A stretch of DNA of 64,000 nt from contig JAPMXV010000007.1 of the NCBI GenBank assembly GCA_026936335.1, positions 1-64,000 on the forward strand, in the 5' to 3' direction. Positions 42,684 through 53,011 of the stretch are shown here, piece by piece. The translations under genes were made by a program, and so were the position numbers. The notes under the pieces are model-generated. The model saw only the letters and a list, made by a program, of their open reading frames with translations, was not told the DNA's origin and searched no databases. The stretch's first letter is position 1; the number at the start of each line of letters is the position of its first letter. The DNA is from Mantamonas sphyraenae (lineage: Eukaryota > CRuMs > Mantamonadidae).

Positions 42684-45600
42684 TCATTTCTTTCGCTTCT
42701 TGTTCATGCGGTCCAAGTTGTTCAACGAGGCCTGCTGTGACTCCAGCATGCCCAGAATCTCCTTGCGCTTGCGCTCGTTCTCGCGGCGGTTTGCCGTGGC
42801 CTCCTTGATGCGCTCTGTCTGAACAAACTCCGTGTCCTTGCGCAGTTCCCTGTACGCTCCTTTGAGTTCTTTGTTGCGCATGCGTCGCAGCTTCCTCTCC
42901 TCTGCTCGCAGGGTGTCCGGGTCGTAGTTGACCATCGGGTTGAACTCGTCCTCGAAGCGCGGGTTGAACTGCTTCAACGCGACCGGCTTGACATCCAACA
43001 AACGCAGCTTGCGCCTCTTGCGGCTCACCTCATGCAGCAACGCATCCACCGTCTGCACACAATCCTTGATCTGTGAGCGCAGCTGCTTGGGCATGCGCTT
43101 GCCCTGCTTGTTGTAGGCCATCTGCAAGGTGGCACGCAAGGGTGCAAACACCGCAGAGTATCCTGCACTTGCCGCTGCGTTCTCCCCGTTCAAATGCAGC
43201 TTTGCAAACCGCGTCACAAGCTCCACCGCCATCGATGACACGTCAAGACGCAGCTGATCCGACCCAGCCAGATACTTGCGCTGCGCCTGGGCGTCCGCAT
43301 CATCTGCTTCAACGTCGCGCAATGCGTGCAGGCATCGCCACGGCACGCGCTGTGCACTCAATTTCGAGCTCTTTTTGGCGTAGTCGCAATGCAGCCAGCT
43401 GTTATCGGTGGCGCCAAACGTGTGCAGCGGAGTGCGTGCAAACTTGGACGACTGCGGTGCCGCTCCGTTGTCATCACCTGCCTTTGTCTTGCCCTTTGCC
43501 TTTTTGCCCTTGCCCTTGCCCTTGCCCTTGCCCTTGCCTTTGTTGCTGCTGCTGCTGCTACTGCTGCTGCTGGAAGCATCCTCGTCATCCTCCTCCTCTG
43601 TGCCTGCGTTGAGCGAGAGCAGGAGCGAGTGCAAAAAGTTCACCGCCTCGGGGCTGTATCGATGGCCCTCAGCCACGAACCTGTACATGATGGAGCAGCA
43701 ACGCATTCCCAGGAGCAGATCGCGAGTGGTGCGCACGGGAGCCTGCGCAAGCACCTGAGCCACCAGCATCGTCGCCGGGGTCACCACGGCGTGCTGATAG
43801 TCGGACGTCGGAAACACACGCGCAACCAGCTCTAGCAGAACCACCACGCGCAGACTTGGCCAACATGTCTTGCTCTGGGAATCCTTCAGCGACGCCAGAC
43901 GCTTCAGCAACGCATCGTGAGCAACCAGCAGGTGTTCGCGAAACACACGCGACAAAGCAGCCGGGCTCTCTGCACCCAGCTGGTAGATGTGTTTACCCGT
44001 CACATTGAGCGCGTCCATGTCCTCCTCAGTCACTGTGTTGCCCATGAACACGTAGTGTTGCACAAGCACCTCCAGAAGTGTATCCAGCTTGCTTCTGTTC
44101 TCCGCGGCCAGGCTCACGTGTGTACAGATGCGAATACGCTCCAGCACCAGGTCCTGTTCCTCTGCACTGCGCCCTTCAAAGTACCCCAGCAACTGCTCGT
44201 GCTCTGTGGGGCAGTCAAACACGTACGGGACCTCCCGCGACGCCTGCTCAGCCTCCAGCAGCCGCTCCTTCCTCTGTGCCATCTCTTCAGACAGCTTGAT
44301 CCGCTGCTTGCCCTTGCTCTGCGTCGTATCCTCCTCCTCCATGGAATCGTCATCGTCCTCATTCTCGTCGTCCTCCTCAGCCTCCTCGTCCTCTTCGGCC
44401 AGCGCCTGTGCAATGGTTTCCCGCTGCTGGTCTTCATCCTCCTCATCATCCGAGTCCGACTCCTCGTCCGAGTCCCTCGCGGCGCGTGTGTTGCGCGCGT
44501 GTGCCTCACGCAATCGCTTGTTCTCCTCCTCCGCACGCTTTGCCGCATCTGCTGCCTGCCGTTCCGCCTTCTTCATCAGTCGCTTCAGTTTCTTGCTATT
44601 CTTCTTCAGCTTCTTGTTGGCCTTCAGCTTGGCAATTTGTCTGCGCAGCGCGAGCGAGACACCCAGCTCATCCACCGCGCCGTCGTCTTCCTCCTCGCCG
44701 TCCTCCAAGCCTCCTTGCGCAAACGAACTCGGCAAGGCCTCTCCCTCCAGAAGCATGTTTGTGTGGAGATCGTCGTCCGTCACCCGCTGCCCCTGGGCCT
44801 CGGCCCTCCTGAGACTGAGATTGCCATGCCGATCCTGCTCAAAGGCGTCCGGACGCATGCGTCGCTGCCTGTCCCGCTCCATGCGTTGCAGCCGCTGCAT
44901 TTGCTCCTGTGCCAGCTCCTCTGGCGACAGCAATCTCTTGCTGGCTGTGGCCAGACGCTCGCCCTTGACGCTGGCAATGTACTTGTCGTAGCTTTCGCTC
45001 GTCGCCGCCTGTGCCGCAGCAATGTCCATTCCTGACCCGCTTGCGCCGCCCACACTGATGCTGTTGCTTCCAGAGCTGTACTGAGAAAGCACAGGGTCGT
45101 TGCGAGCTCGGCCACTCTCGCTGTTGTTGTTTGTGTTTGCGTGCCTGTATGTCGTGGCCGTCTGACGTGCCATGTCCACGTGTCGCTGACGCGCAAGCAT
45201 GTCTTGGTACAACTTGTCCAGGTGGCTTTGGTACGCACTGCGTGTCTCCTTGCTCTTGTCATCCTCCGCCGCCTTTGCGCTTGCGTCGCCCCCTTCCTCC
45301 TCCTTCTGCTTGCGCTGCGACGCCGTGTCGCTGCGTGCATTGGCTGCCATCATTGCCTCGCGAATCTCCTGGAATTCGCTGTCCACCTCGTCCTTGGCCT
45401 TCTCTTCGGCCATCTTTTCACGATGACGATCGGCGCGGCCCTGTTTGCTCTTGGCCATGATTTCCTGGTACACCTCGGCCTTGGACTTTTCCGTGCGCTC
45501 CTGTCCCTCGCCCTCCGCCTCATCCTCACCCTCGTCCTCGTCGTCAAAGCCTCCAAAGTGGCGCTGGCCGACCACATCCTCGGGAATGGAGCCCTTGAGC

Positions 45601-46426
45601 AGAGCAAAGCGACGGATTTCGTCTTTGCTCAGACCGCTCTCACGCATGTCCTTCACAGTCTCCTTGTCCAAGCGCACCTCGTCGTCGTCCGATGGCACAA
45701 AGTCGTCCGTGGCATCCAATTGCGACAGTGGTTTGCCCATGTGCGTCAGGCCGCCGTCGCGGTGAGTGTCGGCAGAACTGGCAAAGCCGCCCAGCAGCTC
45801 GTCGTCCTCGTCATCGTCCAGGTTGAACATGGACTTCTTGGCACGCTTCTGCAAAGAGGTATGTGGTGTGAGTCGAGGCGCAGGGACGCTGTTTGCGGGC
45901 TGTGTGCATGGGTGTATGGGAAGCAAGGTCCGTCGCGGACGGTCAAGGCACGCATGCGATGTCGCCGAAACCCACCATGCGCTCTTTCTGGAACCGCATC
46001 AGCATCTTTTCCTCCACAGACATGCTTGTGTCGCCCTCGCCAAAGCGACGGTCGTCAAATACATTCACTTTGCCGTGGTTCTTCAGTTCTGTGCCCAGCG
46101 TTTGCTTGCGCTGCAAAATCCGCACCGAGACGCGTGAGTTGCGCTCTCCCCGTGTCAGTGTTTGTACCGCGTGTGTGTGTGTGTGCACAGTGAACTCGGT
46201 GCACTTGCGGTGCCGTGGGTCAAGTGTGTGTCGCCTTCCCACATACCTCTTCAAACGCCTTGCTGCGAGCTTGGCCGATTTTGTGCTCGGCTCCCTTCAG
46301 CTTCTGACCCACGACCGTGTGCTTGCGCCTGATTTTGCGTCGCTCAAACGGGTTGAGGTTGTCCTCATCCTGGTTGTGCTTGTCCGCATTCTTCTTGCGC
46401 CTCAACACCGTCCCTTTCTTGCCCAT
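42684..46426 (-). CDS. NOP14: Nucleolar protein NOP14
   Basis: Exons 46426-46247, 46110-45976 and 45848-42684 join in phase 0 to 1159 residues. Introns are 136 and 127 nt (donors GTATGT and GTGGGT). The N-terminus follows NOP14: NPFERRKIRRKHTVVGQK, then G-K-V-N-V-F-D-D-R-R-F-G-E-G and M-S-V-E-E-K-M-L-M-R-F, then acidic stretches and the helical core, ending in a basic R-M-N-K-K-R-K-K tail. NOP14 is a small-subunit processome factor needed for 18S rRNA maturation and 40S export. The protein is longer than yeast or human forms (about 810-860) because of charged insertions, including a Ser run plus a Gly-Lys repeat near 43500-43580. Confidence 0.93.
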
Positions 46427-46479
46427 GGTTGCGTTGTCGCCGTCCGTGCGGCTGTGGCCGCAACGCATCCAACACCATG
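46427..46479. promoter_or_regulatory. Short divergent intergenic region
   Basis: Fifty-three base pairs lie between the NOP14 ATG and the next plus-strand ATG. A GTTGCG/CGCAAC inverted pair is present, too short to interpret. Confidence 0.3.
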
Positions 46480-46872
46480 TCGCCCGGACAATCAGGGCTG
46501 GAGCCTGTGCCCAGAGACCAGACAATGTCGTGTGACGACACTGTGGCTGCGCTGACAGGTTGGGCAGCCGTCGGCGGAGGCGTAACCTCGTTTGCGGCGG
46601 CGTCGATTCACTACGGTGCGCTCTTTGTTCCCTCCCTCCACCCGTGGCGTCCAGTCATGCTCGGCACTAACACGACTGTTGCGCCTGTCCATACGAAATG
46701 GTACACACGCACGTGCCCCCAACACGCCTGTGGGGATCGTCCAGGCGAGCATATGCGTCCCGTTCGCGGACTGCAATGGTGTGTGCTGGGTGCGGCGATT
46801 GCTGGTGTGGTATCCAACGTGGTGTCCCAACAAGTGCAGCCAGTGTGTGTGTATGAACGGCGGAACAAGTGA
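46480..46872 (+). CDS. Small putative membrane protein
   Basis: This 130-residue ORF starts at the ATG 46480 and fits tightly between NOP14 and the ZNHIT3-like gene. Two hydrophobic, Ala/Gly-rich segments (about 24-46, and LGAAIAGVVSNVVSQQV near 105-121) suggest a small two-pass membrane protein, perhaps of an organelle. I recognise no family. Possible introns at 46616-46654 (39 nt, in frame) and 46701-46744 make the exact product uncertain. The whole ORF could instead be part of the ZNHIT3 leader. Confidence 0.4.
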   Translation, partial: SPGQSGLEPVPRDQTMSCDDTVAALTGWAAVGGGVTSFAAASIHYGALFVPSLHPWRPVMLGTNTTVAPVHTKWYTRTCPQHACGDRPGEHMRPVRGLQWCVLGAAIAGVVSNVVSQQVQPVCVYERRNK

Positions 46873-46919
46873 GGCTGCGGCCAAAGGGTGGGGATGCGCC
46901 AGCGAGGCCAGCTCCAGCC

Positions 46920-47793
46920 ATGGTTATGCCCAAGAAACCGTGCGAGGTGTGCAACACCAACCTATGTAAATACCGATGTCCTGCGTGCCGTGTGTTGTAG
47001 TACGTCTCCCCCCCCCCCCCCTGCTCCCCTCTCCCTGTCTGTCTTTCCCTGTATGCGTGTCCTGGGGCCAGTGCCAGTGTGTGCTGACAACCCGCCGCGC
47101 AGTTGCTCCGTTCCGTGTTTTCGAAAGCACAAGGGTAAGTGGCCTCGCGTGAGCGTGCTTGGATAGATCTGAGCGCATGTGTGTGTGTGTGTGTTTTGTG
47201 TTTGGATTGGATGCAAACGCATCGGCCTGACACCACGAGCCGCAGACAATCCGGGCTGCAAGCGGACCGAGCCGGATTCGGCCACGCGTGCAAGCAGCCA
47301 AGACAGCAAGCGAGCACGGTACGACACCAAAGAGATTGTGGACGAAGACGATCCGAGTAGCTATGTGGTGGAGACAAAGCAGCTACGATGGCTGGCGCAG
47401 TCAGAGTCGTTGAAGCAGCAGCTGTCCAATGCGCAGCTGCAGGCGTTGCTCGTCAAGGTTGACGGAGCCAACAACTCCAAGCAGGCTCTTCAACGCCTGG
47501 ATAACTTATTGCAAACAGACAGTGCGTTCCGAGGCTTTGTCGATGAGCTGCTCGAGACCATCCAGTTTGAAGCGAGTCTGGAGGCGCGACGCAAGCAAAA
47601 GGCAGAGAAGCTTGCACGCATGCAGGCGCAGAAGCAAGCCGCCAAGCAAGAGGAGGAAGAGGAGTCAGAGGAGTCAGAGGAGTCAGAGGATGAGGATGAG
47701 GAGGATGAGGATGAGGATGAGGAGGAAGAGGAGGAAGAGGAGACGCAGGAGAACAATGGGATGGGGGAGCAAGAAGAAAATGGTTCTTGTTGA
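46920..47793 (+). CDS. ZNHIT3: ZNHIT3-like zinc-finger HIT protein
   Basis: Three exons (46920-46999, 47103-47134, 47246-47793) give 219 residues; a second ATG at 46926 would shorten it by two. Splicing completes the eight zinc ligands of the HIT finger (C8, C11, C20, C23, C28, C32, H36, C42), with the Tyr codon split by intron 1 and the finger's tail split by intron 2. Exon 2 is only 32 nt. A helical region (YVVETKQLRWLAQSESLKQQL, then SNAQLQALLVKVD) follows as in ZNHIT3. A long Glu/Asp tail with a repeated E-E-S unit ends the protein. ZNHIT3 works with NUFIP1 in box C/D snoRNP assembly. It converges with the next gene at 26 bp. Confidence 0.85.
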
Positions 47794-47819
47794 GGAGGCC
47801 AGTTATGCAATCAGGAATA

Positions 47820-49037
47820 TCACCACAGCTGCCCTGTGAGCTTAGCAGTCTGCATCTCGTGCTTGGCGTCGTCGCGCTCGGTAAACTTGGTGCGGATGGT
47901 GTCAAAGATGTACATGGTGAGTCCCATGGGGATCACCTCGACCAACACATAGTAGAGGACAACCATGGCGGCATCGTGGCGCACCTGACGAGTGTACGCG
48001 CCGTACACAACCAGGACAGACTTGGCAAGCAAAACAATGCCACACACAGCGGTGCACAGCATGGTCTGGGGACGAACGGGTGGCAGCGAGGGTTAGCAGC
48101 AGCCCAGGGTGGCATCGTACAAAGGCGGCACGGTGTGACACGGTATGTGCACAGGAGTGCGGAGGGAAAAGAAAGGGCCCCGGGCGAAACTCACCACACG
48201 AATCAACTTTTGCATCTTGCGTGTGTACGGAAAGTTCTTGAACTTGATGTGGAAGGCAGTGCCGTAGTAGAAGAAGGCGATGCCGGCAATGGCAGAGACA
48301 ATGGCCTCAAACACAGCACCAGTCTGCATGACGCCGAGCTGCTTGGACGACGGGGTGCCCGGGAGCGCAACCCAGATGACCACGTTGAAGAGCACAATGA
48401 CAATGGAGACAATGAGGAAGGAGGTGCGCAGGTTCTTGACGTCGGCCACAGAATAGTGGTAGTACTCAGCCCTGTGGAAGGAGAAACGGCGGCGAGCAGA
48501 GGCAGAGGGTGAGTGGCGCGGCGGGAAAATTGGGTCGGTGAGCACATTTCGCAATTCTATCCCGAGGCCCTGTGAAGCCGGGCAAGCGCAAACGCACCAG
48601 AAGAACACCAGCACAATAAAGGAGATGAGGTAGGACACCGCCGGAATGGTGTTCAGTGTGTACATCGAGGCCGCGCTCATGTGCACGGCGCCGGAACGGA
48701 TCATGGGCACCACCACGAAAAACCCGAAGCGAACTGTGGGGTCACGTCACATCGCGACAGCCGCGGGACGGGGGGTCAGTGTTCCGTGTGCAAAAGGGAC
48801 TGTGTTCTGCCGACGCGACACAGAGACTGTGTGCTGTGTATTGCGTGTATGTGCGTGTGTGCGTGTGGGAATTTGACTCGTACCAACGGCAGCAACACCG
48901 ATGAGAGAGTAAAACGAGTGTCGCAGCTTCCACGGGCCGCCACCCTGAAGAGCCATCACCACCAATGCAACAGACACCATGCCTACAATCCAATACCCGG
49001 CGGCCAGCGCGTAGAAAAGTCCCACAGGCTCGCTCAT
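47820..49037 (-). CDS. THH1/TOM1/TOM3-type seven-helix membrane protein
   Basis: Four exons (49037-48884, 48733-48598, 48471-48195, 48065-47820) give 270 residues. Introns are 150, 126 and 129 nt; all phases agree. About seven hydrophobic helices follow a short N-terminus (MSEPVGLFYALAAGYW). The central A-E-Y-Y-H-Y-S segment after helix three, the following VKNLRTSFL and the charged loop FHIKFKNFPYTRKMQK are the kind of features seen in plant TOM1/TOM3 tonoplast proteins and GPR137-like proteins. I assign the family at moderate confidence from topology and loop pattern. The gene is divergent from the TM9SF gene by under 70 bp. GT/AC-rich stretches occur in intron 1. Confidence 0.55.
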
Positions 49038-49104
49038 GTCGGCAGGGGGGCGATTTTCAATGCCGGAGCTGACGCTTGCCGGGCCAACTTTGTTGCTGCC
49101 GACG

Positions 49105-51421
49105 ATGCCTGCGCGCCACCTGCTCTTCCTCTTGCACCTTAGCCTCGTCTGCCTTTGTGTGAGCTCCGTGCACGGGTTCTATCTGCCGGGTGTCAATCAG
49201 GAGGAGTACGAAGACGACAAGGCCCTCAACATCCAAGTGTCGCAGCTCACGTCTGTGCACACCCAGCTGCCTTACGACTTTTACAGCCTGCCCTTCTGCA
49301 AGCCCGAGAAGCTGGACGAGGTCAACGAGAACCTCGGTATGGTGCTCAGTGGCAACAAGGTCGAGAACTCGCCCTACAAGGTCGGTTGTCCAGCTTGCCT
49401 TGGCGTCTTCCGCATACCCTTCCACGCACGCCCTGGACCCTTGGACCCCATCCCACGCGTCCACCTCTCCTCCCCGCACCACAGCTTGCGCTTTGTGATG
49501 CCATTCAGCTTTGCCTGTTCATTTTGCTGTGGAGCGCACGGTCGCCCATCCGGCGCGAAAAGTCGCTTTTGCGCGTGAGGCGTCGGGGTTTCTGGCCCTC
49601 CTTCCCACCATGCCATTTCTGACCGCCCATGCCCCTTACGTCGCCCACAGGTGTATGTCAAGCGCAACGAGTCGCCATGCAAGGTGCTCTGTGTCAAAGA
49701 GTACACTGCCGACGAGATGAAGCTGTGGAAGGAGCGTGTCAGCGAGGAATACCGTGTGCACTGGTAAGTTTTGGCGCTCGCCTCGTTGCACCAGCAGCTT
49801 TTGCGCTCGTGGCTCACCCTGTGCTCGCCGCTCATCAACCCCAACCCCACCCCCGTCCTTGCCTCCTCCTCCGCCCACGTGCATTAGGATTCTGGACAAC
49901 CTGCCTGCGGCCACACGCATCCTGCTGATCGACCAGAACAACCCGGACGCCGAGCCCATCATCAAGTACGAGGACGGCTTCCCGCTGGGCGTCATTGGCT
50001 CGGCCAAGATGCCCGGCTTCGAGCCCGGCAAGATGTACCTCAACAATCACATCATGATCAACATCTCGTACCACACTGACCCGTCGTACAGCGGTTCGCG
50101 CATTGTGGGCTTCGAGGTGGAACCCATGAGCATTGAACACAAGTGGGACACCCCCGACGACGCATCCACTGTGCCAGCCACCTGCACAGATCGTGCCGGG
50201 GCCAAGCCGCAGAGTGTCGAGGGTGCAGGCAAGGTCATCTGGACCTACGAGGTCAAGTGGCACAAGTCCCCTGTGCGTTGGGCTTCGCGCTGGGATGGTT
50301 ATCTGCTCATGGTGGACGACGAGATCCACTGGTTTGCCATCATCAACTCCTTCATCATTGTCCTCTTCCTCACCGGCATGATTGCCATGATCCTTGCACG
50401 TACGCTGCATCGCGACCTGCGTGCCTACTCCCGCCTGGAAACAAGCGAGGAGGCTCAGGAGGAGACCGGGTGGAAGCTTGTGCACGCTGACGTGTTTCGT
50501 CCTCCCTCCCATCCCATGCTTTTTGCTGTCCTCAACGGCACGGGCATCCAGCTGTCGGCCATGGCGTTGGTCACCGTGGGATTCGCCGTGCTTGGTTTCC
50601 TGTCCCCGGCCACGCGTGGTGGCCTCATGACCGCCATGCTGCTGCTCTTTGTCCTCATGGGCGCGTGGGCAGGCTACACCTCGTCGCGTCTGTACAAGCT
50701 CTTTGCCGGCGACGCGTGGAAGACAAACACACTCATGACTGCCTTTCTGTTCCCGGGCGCCGTGTTTTTCATCTTTTTCGTCCTCGACCTGTGCGTCATC
50801 CACACGGGCTCGTCGGGCGCCGTGCCCTTTGGCACTTTCTTTGCCCTGTTGGCGCTGTGGTTCTGCATCTCTGTTCCCCTTGTCTTTCTGGGCTCCTACT
50901 TTGGCTACACGCGCGAGAGCATCGAACTGCCCGTCGAGACAAACACCATCCCGCGCGTCGTGCCCGAGCAGCTGTGGTACATGAAGCCCGTGTTCAGCAC
51001 CATGATGGGTGGGATCCTGCCCTTTGGCTCGGTGTTCATCGAGCTGTACTTCATCATGTCCAGCATGTGGATGCAGCGCATCTATTACATCTTTGGCTTC
51101 CTCTTTGTGGTGTTTATCATTCTGGTCATCACCTGCGCAGAGATTGCCATCGTCATGGTCTACTTCCAGCTGTGTGCCGAAGACTACCACTGGTGGTGGC
51201 GTTCCTTCTTCACCGCAGGCACCTCGGCCATCTATATGTTTGTCTACTCTATCTTTTACTTTTTCGACTCGCTCACCCTTGTCGGCTGGGTGTCCACACT
51301 GCTCTACTTTGGCTACTCCATCATCATCAGCGCTTCCTTCTTTCTCATCACAGGCTCCATGGGCTTCTCCGCCGTGTTCTACTTCAACAGGAAAATCTAC
51401 GGCGCCGTCAAAATCGACTAA
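49105..51421 (+). CDS. Nonaspanin, TM9 superfamily protein
   Basis: Exons 49105-49380, 49651-49763 and 49888-51421 give 640 residues, typical of the family. The ATG at 49105 gives a canonical signal peptide (LLFLLHLSLVCLCVSSVHG); an in-frame ATG at 49060 exists. The lumenal domain carries F-Y-L-P-G-V, the N-S-P-Y-K stretch interrupted exactly by intron 1, and H-W-I-L-D-N-L-P. Nine membrane helices follow, with E-E-T-G-W-K-L-V-H-A-D-V-F-R-P-P after the first and G-G-I-L-P-F-G-S-V-F-I-E-L-Y-F near helix six. The C-terminus A-V-K-I-D is the K-x-D/E Golgi-retention signal. TM9 proteins act in sorting of membrane proteins, adhesion and phagocytosis. Intron 1 is 270 nt. Confidence 0.95.
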
Positions 51422-51553
51422 AACAATGTGTAACTGTGTGCGGTGTGGTGTGTGCAGACAGTGGAGCAGTGCAGATCGGAATGAAACAGAACTGAAACAC
51501 CTGAAACACCTGCGCCAGTTCCGCCACCTCGACAACACATCCTCCCTGCAAAC

Positions 51554-52992
51554 ATGAGCAGCACCACAAAGCAAAACGTGAGCGTGATTGGGATCGGCCG
51601 CTTGGGCCTGTGCATGGCGTTGTGCCTGGACAAGGCAGGCTACCCGGTGCTCGGTGTGGACCTGTTTCCCAAGTACGTGGACGCCATCAATGCTCGCACG
51701 CTGAGGAGTAACGAGCCGATGGTTGAAACGATGCTTGCAGACGCATCAGAGTCTTTCCGGGCCACGATGGAGGTGGACGAGGCCATCGAGCACGCCGATC
51801 TGATCTTTGTGGCGGTGGCCACGCCGACGGGGGCCGGAGAGAATGTGTACGACCACTCGCATCTGAACCGCGTGTTGGTGGACCTGGTGAGTGTGTGTGG
51901 TTGCATGTGTGACGATCCCATGCGCTGGGGAGGCCGATTGGGCCAAGGAGGCCGTGCGCAAGCGCAGGTGGAGTGGCTCCCAGAGGGCAACACAAAAACG
52001 GCCTCGGCCAAGCGACGCTGACGCGGGCGGCTGTGGAACGGCGCTGTGGGACCATCACAGAATGAGCGCAAGGTGAAGAACAAGCACATTGTGGTGGTGT
52101 GCACAGTGATTCCTGGATGGACAAAGAACATCGGCGAATACCTGCTGCGCGACTGCGAAAACACAACCTTGTCGTACAACCCAGAGTTTATCGCCCAGGG
52201 TGCCATCATCCAGGGGTTCCTCAACCCTGACATGGTGCTCATTGGCGAGGGCAACGAAGAGATTGGCCAGATCCTGGAGGACTTGTACATGGACGTCGTG
52301 GACAACGAGCCCGAGGTGCACCGCATGGCTCCAAGCAGGTAAGCGGGACTTTTGTGGCTCACACGCGCGTTTGATGAAGAGGGAAACATCGAGGGACACA
52401 CCACTCATGCAGCAGCGCCTTTGCAACACCCCCATCCACCCCCAGTGCGGAGATCACCAAGCTGTCGCTGAACTGCTTCGTGACAATGAAGATCTCGTAC
52501 GCGAACCAGATTGGGGACATTGCCGACCGCACCGAGGGAGCAGACAAGGAGGCGATCCTGAAGGCCGTGGGTGCAGACTCGCGCGTGGGACGCAAGTATC
52601 TGCGACCGGGCTATGGATTCGGCGGACCCTGCTTCCCGCGAGACAACCGTGCTCTGGGACTGTACGCCCAGTCGCTGGATCTGGACCCCATGCTGTGTCT
52701 GGCCACCGACGAGTACAACGACTACCACAACGACATTATGGTCCAACAGATTGTTCAGCAGGCGGAGAAGGACGGAACCACCGAAATGACCTTTTCCGAT
52801 GTGGCCTACAAGGAAAAGTGCCCCGTGAACATCATTGAGGAGAGCTCCAAGCTGCAGGTCGCTGCCGCCGTGGCCAAGGCCACCCTGGCCGACGGCAACA
52901 AAATCAAGGTCACCATCAAGGATCGCAAGGGCATCATCATTGAGGTGATGAAGCAGTACGGCGGGTTGTTTACGTACGAAATTGACGAATAG
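51554..52992 (+). CDS. UDP-glucose/GDP-mannose dehydrogenase family enzyme
   Basis: Exons 51554-51886, 52061-52338 and 52446-52992 give 385 residues. The N-terminal Rossmann motif GIGRLG (13-18) binds NAD. The A-T-P-T-G segment, Y-N-P-E-F-I-A-Q-G and the catalytic-Cys motif G-F-G-G-P-C-F-P-R-D (Cys near 265) are all present, with K-L-S-L-N-C-F-V-T-M-K-I-S-Y-A-N before it. The family oxidises a nucleotide sugar's C6 alcohol twice to the acid. The length equals compact bacterial enzymes rather than the roughly 460-490 residues of animal and plant UGDH. Which sugar is used cannot be told from sequence. It converges with the next minus-strand gene, 19 bp apart. Confidence 0.88.
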
Positions 52993-53011
52993 ATTCGCTC
53001 TTGCTTTGACT

